Positions 1 to 5,351 of a stretch of 6,929 nucleotides of DNA are shown in pieces (the stretch's first letter is position 1; each line of letters opens with the position of its first letter). Source of the DNA: Candidatus Omnitrophota bacterium (GTDB lineage Bacteria; Omnitrophota; Koll11; VGKN01); assembly GCA_016867055.1 (NCBI GenBank), contig VGKN01000083.1, positions 1 through 6,929 of the forward strand, given 5' to 3'. Below the pieces are notes generated by a model. That model saw nothing but the letters and a program-made list of their open reading frames with translations. It did no database searches and was not told the origin of the DNA. The position numbers and the translations under genes are program-made.

Positions 1-25
1 GGTTGTCCGCCGGGGATTCGGCCAT

Positions 26-48
26 GGCGGCCCATTGTATCGGCCGCC
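26..48. terminator. GC-only hairpin upstream of ndk, possible terminator of the preceding gene
   Basis: A perfect inverted repeat: GGCGGCC at 26-32 and GGCCGCC at 42-48, separated by a 9-base loop. All seven pairs are G-C, so the stem should be stable as RNA. No T-run follows it, so it is not a classical intrinsic terminator. It could end the transcription unit entering from the left or simply reflect GC-rich intergenic sequence. No coding sequence was recognised in bases 1-126. Confidence 0.35.
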
Positions 49-67
49 CGCCGCCCCTGTCAATCAT

Positions 68-96
68 TTGACGGCCGGGCCGGATTCCGCTATATC
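68..96 (+). promoter_or_regulatory. Sigma70-type promoter for ndk
   Basis: TTGACG at 68-73 (5 of 6 matches to the -35 consensus) and TATATC at 91-96 (4 of 6 matches to the -10 consensus) are exactly 17 bases apart. Transcription would start near 103, giving a leader of about 24 bases with the AAGGAG site at 116-121. The -35 box is also the right arm of a short palindrome, GTCAA (59-63) and TTGAC (68-72), which could be an operator or chance. Confidence 0.5.
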
Positions 97-126
97 AGAG
101 GGGAATTTTCCGACGAAGGAGCCCCC

Positions 127-531
127 ATGACCGAGAGAACCCTGGCCATCATCAAGCCGGACGCCGTCAAGAAGAACGTCATCGGCAAAATCATCCAGCG
201 CATCGAGGACGAGGGCTTCCGGGTCGCCGAGATGAGGCTCGTCCATCTCACCAAGGACGAGGCCAAGGGCTTCTACGTCGTCCACAAGGACCGCCCCTTC
301 TACGGCAGCCTAACCGAGTTCATGTCCTCGGGCGACGCGGTGGCCATGGTCCTGGAGCGCGAGGACGCCATCGCCGCCTGGCGCCGGGTGATGGGGGCGA
401 CCGACCCGGCCAAGGCCGAGCCCGGGACGCTCCGCCGGACCTACGGCTTTTCGGTCGAGCGCAACGCCGTCCACGGCTCGGACGCCCGCGAGACCGCCGC
501 CTGGGAGATCTCATACTTCTTCAAATCCTGA
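127..531 (+). CDS. ndk: Nucleoside diphosphate kinase
   Basis: A cytoplasmic enzyme that moves the gamma-phosphate between nucleoside triphosphates and diphosphates by a phospho-histidine ping-pong mechanism, keeping NTP and dNTP pools balanced. The 134-residue product covers the whole NDK fold. The N-terminal strand carries the nucleotide-binding lysine in IIKPDAV (Lys10). The segment FYGSLTEFMSSGD (58-70) is the substrate-binding region. The active-site motif NAVHGSDA (113-120) contains the catalytic His116. The C-terminal WEISYFF end is typical, and the length is at the short end of the bacterial range. The start is supported by AAGGAG at 116-121, five bases upstream. The gene has its own promoter at 68-96. 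Codons are strongly GC-biased (AAG, GAG, GGC, GTC), unlike everything after about 970. It looks like a core chromosomal gene unrelated to the downstream cluster. Confidence 0.97.
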   Translation: MTERTLAIIKPDAVKKNVIGKIIQRIEDEGFRVAEMRLVHLTKDEAKGFYVVHKDRPFYGSLTEFMSSGDAVAMVLEREDAIAAWRRVMGATDPAKAEPGTLRRTYGFSVERNAVHGSDARETAAWEISYFFKS

Positions 532-553
532 ACTTCCTCCCCTCCCCCGCGTA

Positions 554-582
554 TTGACATATCGAGATTAAATTCTTACATT
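554..582 (+). promoter_or_regulatory. Near-consensus sigma70-type promoter of the small secreted gene / CHAT-sigma cluster
   Basis: A perfect TTGACA (-35) at 554-559 and TACATT (4 of 6 matches to TATAAT) at 577-582 are separated by exactly 17 bases. This short AT-richer patch stands out in a GC-rich intergenic region that begins 22 bases after the ndk stop. It points towards the small gene at 695, and no other gene lies between, so the leader would be about 105 bases long. If transcription continues, it would also read the TPR-CHAT and sigma genes. Confidence 0.65.
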
Positions 583-600
583 TAGTCTGCGTCAAGGACC

Positions 601-640
601 GGGAAAGGCGGAGTGCGGGAGGTGGTCTGCCCTCTTTCCC
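601..640 (+). other. Possible stem in the GC-rich 5' leader of the small secreted gene
   Basis: The arms GGGAAAG (601-607) and CTTTCCC (634-640) are perfectly complementary. A second shorter pairing, GCGGG (615-619) with CCCGC (643-647), would compete with it. The region is strongly purine-rich then pyrimidine-rich (about 600-660), so some pairing is expected by composition alone. It could be a transcription or translation control element in the long leader, but it matches no riboswitch class I recognise. Confidence 0.25.
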
Positions 641-682
641 TGCCCGCTCCCCCACCCCTCCTGGCGACTCTCTCTGTTGGCA

Positions 683-689
683 AAGGAGG
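683..689 (+). promoter_or_regulatory. Strong ribosome-binding site fixing the start of the small secreted gene
   Basis: AAGGAGG at 683-689 is a full match to the anti-Shine-Dalgarno sequence and lies five bases before the ATG at 695. It chooses that ATG over the in-frame TTG at 677, which would put the ribosome-binding site inside the coding region. Confidence 0.8.
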
Positions 690-694
690 TCACC

Positions 695-970
695 ATGCCA
701 ACCAAATCCATCACTCGGGTCTGCGCGGCGGCTCTTGGCCTGGCCCTCATCCTGGCCCTGGTCCCCGGCCTGAGCTCTGCCGAGAAGCCGAGGGCGAGCC
801 TGATGAGGCACGTCAAGCAGCCGGGCCTCTTCCTGACGACGATTTTCCCCTGGCTGGGGCAGGAAATTGGGGCCGGCTTTTTTCCAAAAGAAAACACCAC
901 AAAACTCCCCCTAGGAAGAGTAAGGCCTACGAATGATACAGGGACCACTAAGCCCGGCGGAGGAGATTAA
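695..970 (+). CDS. Small secreted protein, unknown function, promoter-proximal gene of the CHAT-sigma cluster
   Basis: I do not recognise this 91-residue protein. It begins with a clear Sec signal peptide: Lys4 and Arg8, an Ala/Leu-rich core at 9-23, a Pro-Gly turn, and a signal peptidase I site after Ser-Ser-Ala29. The mature part is about 62 residues. It has one hydrophobic/aromatic stretch (about 46-63, including PWLGQEIGAGFF) and a Thr/Gly/Pro-rich tail ending GGGD, with no cysteine. The start at 695 is set by AAGGAGG five bases upstream. Codons are GC-rich up to residue 61, then change abruptly from 878 onwards (TTT, AAA, GAA, CTA, AGA, GTA), so the 3' third may derive from the AT-rich DNA. 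It lies 75 bases before the TPR-CHAT gene on the same strand. An extracytoplasmic ligand or substrate for that protein is an inference only; a small orphan secreted protein is the alternative. Confidence 0.7.
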   Translation: MPTKSITRVCAAALGLALILALVPGLSSAEKPRASLMRHVKQPGLFLTTIFPWLGQEIGAGFFPKENTTKLPLGRVRPTNDTGTTKPGGGD

Positions 971-999
971 GTTATCAAATTATTAAAATTTAGATTTTA

Positions 1000-1005
1000 T
1001 ATAAT
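1000..1005 (+). promoter_or_regulatory. Perfect TATAAT -10-like box before the TPR-CHAT gene
   Basis: TATAAT occurs at 1000-1005 in the 75-base AT-rich gap between the small secreted gene and the TPR-CHAT gene. No convincing -35 lies 16-18 bases upstream; TTATCA at 972-977 is 22 bases away. In such AT-rich sequence the hexamer can arise by chance, so this is a candidate internal promoter at best. Confidence 0.25.
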
Positions 1006-1034
1006 AAAGAAATCGGATATATTTGGAGAATAAA

Positions 1035-1049
1035 ATGTTTTACAAATGA
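1035..1049 (+). CDS. Four-codon mini-ORF overlapping the TPR-CHAT start (ATGA)
   Basis: ATG TTT TAC AAA TGA (MFYK) starts six bases after GGAG at 1025-1028, the only good ribosome-binding site here. Its stop overlaps the TPR-CHAT start as ATGA at 1046-1049. The same GGAG is 17 bases from the TPR-CHAT ATG, too far for direct initiation. Either this is a coupling leader with termination and re-initiation, or a one-base difference hides a longer TPR-CHAT start. Only the arrangement is visible; translation is inferred. Confidence 0.35.
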   Translation: MFYK

Positions 1050-4003
1050 ATTTTTTCTTTGCTCTTTTTTTTCTAACGGCTATAACAACAGACGTTTTTA
1101 TTTCAGCAAACACGATTTATACATATCAGACAGTTCCTATTTTCTCTGAAGTAGAAAGACTAAAAAAAAACGGAAACTTCGAAGCAGGGATTGACTTGAT
1201 TATTAATTATTTTGCTAACAATTCTGAAATTCTTTCAAATGATAGATATAATCTTGAGCTTAATCTTGGAATTTTATACTGGAATACAGGCAAAATAAAG
1301 GAATCTCGCGAAAGATATTTCAATGCACACAAGTTAGAAATTTCAAATTCTCTAGTTGGCATCTACGGCAATTATGCAACTCACATTCTGAAAATAATCG
1401 ACCTATACGATAAAGCTAAAGCAGCAAGAGATACACGCAATTTCTCGGTATCAAAATCGCTTTTTTATGAAGCTGTTACCTTATCTAAAAATATTTCAAG
1501 CAAAGAGCATGAAGCAAAATGCCTGCGTCAATTGAGCCTAGTTTTTTGGTATGAAAATGATCTCAATATGTTTCGATTATTAAATACTGAGTGTTTAAGT
1601 ATTGCTAGGCATTTAAACCTATTCAGAGATATAAGCATTTGTTTAAATAATCTCGGCCTTTTCTACTACAATATTGAAGATTATTTGTCTGCCCTTCGTC
1701 TTTTTGAAGATTCTCTAGCTATCTCTCAAAAGAACAAATATTTTCAGTCCGAAAGTGAATGCCTAACCAATCTTGGGGTATTACATAAAGATATTGGAAA
1801 TTACGACATCGCATTATCTTGTTTCAATAAAGCATTAGAGATAGATAAGAAGTATTTTGGAAATGATTATATTGCAAACGATATCAACAATATCGGGACT
1901 ATTAATCGTAAACTTGGATTAATAACTGGCGACGATACTTTCTTTAAAAAATCACTTGATTTCTTTCTGCAAAGCCTCCTATTAATAGAGACCACATCCG
2001 ATTTAAAAAATAAAATTCGTATTCTCAATAATGTTGGAACTGCATATTCGGATTTGAATTATTTCGACAATGCTTTAAAGTACTTTATGAAGTCTTTATA
2101 TTATTCTCAAATTAGCAACGATATTGAATCGGTTTGTATTGCGCTTAATAATATTGGAATAGTTAAATTAAATTCTGGTCTCTATAAAGACTCGCTATTA
2201 TATTTTGAAAAAGCAATATATTATTCAACTAAGTTTTCTTCTAAGAATATTCTTTGGGAATCTTATTTTGAGATGGCGAATGCATATAAAAAACAAAACA
2301 ATTTAACAACTTCATTATTGAACTACAAATATTCTATCGCATTAATTGAACAAATCCGTTCTTCAATTCAATACGAAGATTATAAATCAAGCTATTTCGG
2401 ATCTGACCGGAGAATTGAAGCATATCAAAATATCATCGATTTATTATTTTTGCTATTGCAATTGGAAAATAGAACAAATTACTTTGAACAAGCGTTAGGA
2501 TATTTAGAGCGATCAAAAGCACGTACTTTTGTTGATCGCATAGAAGTATCAAAAGTCTCTATTTACAAAGACATTGATCCCTCATTAATCAGTCAAGAAA
2601 AATATTTAAATAAGAAAATATCCGCTATATTTAAATCCCTATCTGAGCTATCTATGTCTTTATCAGAAAAAGAATTATTAAAAAACGAGTTAACAAAACT
2701 CGAGAACGAATATGATAGATTAAGAAACAATATTAGATCTCATAGCCCATCCTATGCAAACATACAATACCCTGAAATAGTTTCTTTAAATCACTTACGT
2801 AATTTTGTGTTCGACGACAAGACAATCATATTTTCATATTCACTCGGGAAAGAACAATCTTATGGTTTTTCTATCACAAATAAATCATTTAATATCTTTC
2901 AAATGTCTCCACGCAAAGAAATTGCATCAAAAGTATCAAAATATCTCGCTTGTATTTCTAATCTTGGAAATTTAAATAATAGTATTGGAAGAGAATTGTA
3001 TAGAGAAATAATTCTGCCCGGAATCATAGAAGGATACACAAAACTTTTAATAATTCCCGATGATATACTTTACTATTTGCCATTTGAATCGTTATTACTT
3101 GATGAAAGCATGACTTGTCTCGTTAGTAAGTATTCTATTGAATACGCTCCATCAATTACTTCTTTTTGGGAGATATTAAAAAGAGATTCAGAAAAAAGTT
3201 TCTCTCCAAAAAAAGATATAATTGCTTTTAGTAGTCCGGAACCAGGTTTTTTGCCAAAGGCTATAAATTCTATTGTAAAAGAACAAATGTATGATACTTT
3301 TGAAGAAATTCAAAATAGTAGAACAGAAGTTCTTGAAATTATGAAATATTTCACCACTAATAAAAAGACATCTTTCCAAGGAAAGCGAGCTTCGGAGTAT
3401 AACCTAAAGAATTCTAAATTAGAGGATTATCAAATATTACATTTTGCAACACATTGCATTATTAACGACAGTAAGCCGCTTCGATCCTCAATAATTCTGT
3501 CCTCAAGTGAAGATTCAAATGAAGACGGGCTTATTCAAGCAAGAGAAGTATTCAACCTAAAATTATGCGCAAAGCTCGTCGTGCTCTCTTCATGTCAATC
3601 AGCCCTTGGGCATTTAGTTCGAGGAGAAGGAATTGAAGGTTTAAATCGATCGTTCTTTTATGCCGGTGCTTCATGTGTTCTTATGACGCTTTGGCAAACA
3701 AATGATGAAGCGAGTGTTTTCCTAATGGATAGATATTATTATTACCTAACTTCAGGTAATTCAATTGCCGACTCATTGAGAAAAGCGAAAATTGAAATGT
3801 TAAGTAACGACAAAATCTCTCATCCATACTATTGGGCGCCATTCATTCTTTCTGGGTTTGGTGATAACAATATTCTCATAAAAAGATTAAGAATTTCGGA
3901 GAGTTTTAAAATATTCACTACAATATTCATACTTTTTTTGCTTGTTTCTATATTTTTATTAAAGGTTCTCAAAGTAAATATTTATTTTTTTTCAAATAAG
4001 TGA
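1046..4003 (+). CDS. TPR-CHAT protein (caspase-like protease family), predicted exported and membrane-anchored
   Basis: A 985-residue protein in three blocks. Residues 1-21 form a hydrophobic signal-like N-terminus with a plausible cleavage after Phe-Ile-Ser-Ala, but no positive charge in the n-region. Tetratricopeptide repeats run through about 65-435; the clearest begin near 198, 237, 326 and 364, with NNLG/TNLG, GxY/DYxxAL and F/YxxSL/KAL signatures. Then come the linker YKSSYFGSDRR...RSKARTFVD, a charged coiled-coil stretch (about 518-571) and a C-terminal CHAT domain (about 600-938). In CHAT, IIPDDILYYLPFESLL (about 669-684) leads to the catalytic dyad: His803 in HFATHC and Cys850 in LSSCQSALG. 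After these come GEGIEGLNRSFFYAGA and the closing YYWAPFILSGFG. CHAT is the clan CD cysteine-protease fold named for caspases and HetF. Unusually, a hydrophobic helix (about 956-972) follows CHAT, with a basic tail. The usual Gly after the catalytic His is Cys804. The first gene on the same strand after it, 75 bases on, encodes a sigma factor. The start is uncertain because the ribosome-binding site favours the mini-ORF at 1035. Confidence 0.9.
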   Translation: MNFFFALFFLTAITTDVFISANTIYTYQTVPIFSEVERLKKNGNFEAGIDLIINYFANNSEILSNDRYNLELNLGILYWNTGKIKESRERYFNAHKLEISNSLVGIYGNYATHILKIIDLYDKAKAARDTRNFSVSKSLFYEAVTLSKNISSKEHEAKCLRQLSLVFWYENDLNMFRLLNTECLSIARHLNLFRDISICLNNLGLFYYNIEDYLSALRLFEDSLAISQKNKYFQSESECLTNLGVLHKDIGNYDIALSCFNKALEIDKKYFGNDYIANDINNIGTINRKLGLITGDDTFFKKSLDFFLQSLLLIETTSDLKNKIRILNNVGTAYSDLNYFDNALKYFMKSLYYSQISNDIESVCIALNNIGIVKLNSGLYKDSLLYFEKAIYYSTKFSSKNILWESYFEMANAYKKQNNLTTSLLNYKYSIALIEQIRSSIQYEDYKSSYFGSDRRIEAYQNIIDLLFLLLQLENRTNYFEQALGYLERSKARTFVDRIEVSKVSIYKDIDPSLISQEKYLNKKISAIFKSLSELSMSLSEKELLKNELTKLENEYDRLRNNIRSHSPSYANIQYPEIVSLNHLRNFVFDDKTIIFSYSLGKEQSYGFSITNKSFNIFQMSPRKEIASKVSKYLACISNLGNLNNSIGRELYREIILPGIIEGYTKLLIIPDDILYYLPFESLLLDESMTCLVSKYSIEYAPSITSFWEILKRDSEKSFSPKKDIIAFSSPEPGFLPKAINSIVKEQMYDTFEEIQNSRTEVLEIMKYFTTNKKTSFQGKRASEYNLKNSKLEDYQILHFATHCIINDSKPLRSSIILSSSEDSNEDGLIQAREVFNLKLCAKLVVLSSCQSALGHLVRGEGIEGLNRSFFYAGASCVLMTLWQTNDEASVFLMDRYYYYLTSGNSIADSLRKAKIEMLSNDKISHPYYWAPFILSGFGDNNILIKRLRISESFKIFTTIFILFLLVSIFLLKVLKVNIYFFSNK

Positions 4004-4025
4004 GAATTTTTCGGAGTATTTATCA

Positions 4026-4046
4026 TCTATATAAGTGAGATATAGA
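4026..4046. repeat. 7-bp inverted repeat between the TPR-CHAT and sigma genes
   Basis: TCTATAT (4026-4032) and ATATAGA (4040-4046) are perfect inverted arms around the 7-base spacer AAGTGAG. It lies 32 bases before the sigma-factor start in a 75-base gap with no obvious ribosome-binding site and no recognisable sigma70 promoter. It could be an operator or a weak hairpin, but an AT-only-like repeat of this size is not rare in this base composition. Confidence 0.25.
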
Positions 4047-4078
4047 ATATCGGCTGCTAATACTGGACGCCACCGTAT

Positions 4079-4627
4079 ATGAAATGGGACAAGCAGAAAG
4101 AAAGAGAGCTAGCTTTTCTAGTGGATCGTTTTTCTAGCTATATACGATCTCAAATACAAAAGTATTTCTCTTTTTATCAAGACCTCGATATTGATGATAT
4201 TTTCCAAGAGACTCGAATAAAACTCTGGAAGATTGTTCAAAGTGAGAAAAAAATATCTAATTACGCGTCATATATTAGGAAGATCGTGAACACGTCGATA
4301 ATGGATTTTTTTCGCAAGCTAAAACGTGATGAAGGCATCTTTATTCACGAAAAGAATAGAAAAATCGAAGAGACTCGGCTTGGCAATTACATTTTCACTG
4401 ATTATGACCAAGAAGTTATAAAAAATACTATCTTTGAAGCTCTTAACAATTTGATAGAATCTAGAAGGAAAGTCGTTAAACTTTATCTTTTGAATTTAAA
4501 CATAAAAGAAATTTCACTCTTTTATCATTGGAGTGAACATAAAACCAGAAATTTGCTTTATCGCGGATTACTAGATCTAAAAAATATTTTAAAGGAAAAG
4601 AATATTAACTATGAATATCACCCATAG
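4079..4627 (+). CDS. ECF-type RNA polymerase sigma factor
   Basis: A 182-residue sigma factor of the two-domain, extracytoplasmic-function size. It directs RNA polymerase to alternative promoters when freed from an anti-sigma factor. Region 2 spans about 12-82, with the core-binding and -10-recognition segment DLDIDDIFQETRIKLWK (35-51) and the helix YIRKIVNTSIMDFFRKLKR. Region 4 spans about 113-172, with a helix-turn-helix in IKEISLFYHWSEHKTRNLLYRGL (142-164) that reads the -35 element. There is no extra C-terminal domain. The ATG at 4079 is the first possible start: an in-frame TAA lies at 4058-4060 with no ATG, GTG or TTG between. No clear Shine-Dalgarno site precedes it, so translation may be weak. 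Its end overlaps the next gene by 17 bases, the usual sigma/anti-sigma coupling. Target promoters are unknown; autoregulation is common in the family but no self-like promoter could be identified. Confidence 0.92.
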   Translation: MKWDKQKERELAFLVDRFSSYIRSQIQKYFSFYQDLDIDDIFQETRIKLWKIVQSEKKISNYASYIRKIVNTSIMDFFRKLKRDEGIFIHEKNRKIEETRLGNYIFTDYDQEVIKNTIFEALNNLIESRRKVVKLYLLNLNIKEISLFYHWSEHKTRNLLYRGLLDLKNILKEKNINYEYHP

Positions 4628-5351
4628 AGAACTTCAATATATTCTTATTTCTCATGTTGAAGCACTAAAAGACCCCACAAGAAAAGAATGTCCTTCGATT
4701 AGCGACATAGTTCAGCTAAAAGGAAGAAAATTCTTTATCAGGAAACTCGATAATTATTCCGAACACTTTCAAAGCTGTCCCTATTGTTTAAAAGAGTTAA
4801 AATTAATTTTGAATCTTCAGCTTGAAACTGCCTCATTTATTAAAGATATAAATTATTTTTATAGAAATAAAGAAAAGACTTCTTCCATTTTTCTAAATAA
4901 TGTAAATAGATATGTATTGCCTCTTCTTGGTTTCTGTGCCATAACTTTTTGTTTTCTTATACTTTTTACTTTTAATTTTATTGATAATCCGATGAGGGCA
5001 CCAACTAATATACATTTGTTTGAAAAATGGAAAATATTTGAACCGTATGGGAAAACTAATATATCATCTCTTTCTGTTTTTCGATGGGAATATTATGGCA
5101 ATGCAAGGTATTTCATTATCCAATTATTTGATGGATCGTTTTCCTCTATATGGGAAAGCGATCCTTTATTTTCACGTTCCACAAAAATCCCTAAAGATAT
5201 TATTGCTAAAATTCACCCCGGAATACCATACTTTTGGCTAATATATGCATACGACAAATATAAAAAAATTATTGAAAGCGATATTATTGAATTTGAAATA
5301 TTGCATTTCAATGAAAACAAATCGCAGACTCGCAATCCCCCGATAAAATGA
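4611..5351 (+). CDS. Single-pass membrane anti-sigma-like protein with zinc-finger (ZAS/zf-HC2) N-terminus and extracytoplasmic domain
   Basis: A 246-residue protein, most likely the membrane anti-sigma factor of the sigma gene it overlaps by 17 bases. The cytoplasmic N-terminus shows the zinc-binding anti-sigma pattern: Cys27, then His52-x3-Cys56-x2-Cys59 in HFQSCPYC. One transmembrane helix follows at about 101-124 (YVLPLLGFCAITFCFLILFTF). The outer part (about 130-232) has a beta-sandwich look: FRWEYYGNARYFIIQLFD, a middle IWESD strand, then HPGIPYFWLIYAYDKY. This resembles the fibronectin-III-like outer domains seen on such regulators, where the W...A.Y and PG..Y.W residues are typical. 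AAGGAAAAG at 4592-4600 sits ten bases before the ATG. The last 14 codons lie antisense to the end of the CHAT gene on the opposite strand. Anti-sigma function is inferred from motif and position; a zinc-finger membrane sensor without sigma binding is possible. Confidence 0.82.
   Translation: MNITHRELQYILISHVEALKDPTRKECPSISDIVQLKGRKFFIRKLDNYSEHFQSCPYCLKELKLILNLQLETASFIKDINYFYRNKEKTSSIFLNNVNRYVLPLLGFCAITFCFLILFTFNFIDNPMRAPTNIHLFEKWKIFEPYGKTNISSLSVFRWEYYGNARYFIIQLFDGSFSSIWESDPLFSRSTKIPKDIIAKIHPGIPYFWLIYAYDKYKKIIESDIIEFEILHFNENKSQTRNPPIK

Noticed and set aside
64..285. Open frame on the - strand across ndk
   Set aside because: It is antisense to a well-supported ndk; its Asp/Leu-rich product is what GC-rich codons give in reverse.
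320..514. Open frame on the - strand within ndk
   Set aside because: Arg/Pro-rich low-complexity product, typical of a GC-rich antisense frame.
677..694. TTG start for the small secreted gene
   Set aside because: It would place the perfect AAGGAGG site inside the coding region and add residues before a normal signal peptide.
521..948. Two - strand open frames and a + strand frame (613-936) around the small secreted gene
   Set aside because: They lack good ribosome-binding sites, overlap the better-supported gene at 695-970, and show no signal peptide or recognisable domain.
1010..1035. Shared promoter-like motif before the TPR-CHAT and sigma genes (TCGGA followed by A/T)
   Set aside because: Only TCGGA aligns without gaps (around 1012 and 4011); too short and AT-rich to separate from chance.
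3188..3379. 63-codon - strand frame inside the TPR-CHAT gene
   Set aside because: Antisense to the conserved CHAT region, with Phe/Lys-rich composition expected by chance.
4004..4078. Intrinsic terminator after the TPR-CHAT gene
   Set aside because: The only inverted repeat is AT-rich and not followed by a T-run, so it gives no support for termination.
5020..5241. + strand frame overlapping the anti-sigma gene in another phase
   Set aside because: The anti-sigma frame encodes the membrane-protein pattern; this one shows no domain.
695..5351. A CRISPR type III-E (Craspase) locus
   Set aside because: The TPR-CHAT plus sigma theme is similar, but there are no repeat-spacer units, no gRAMP/Cas7-11 and no Cas1/Cas2 in the window.
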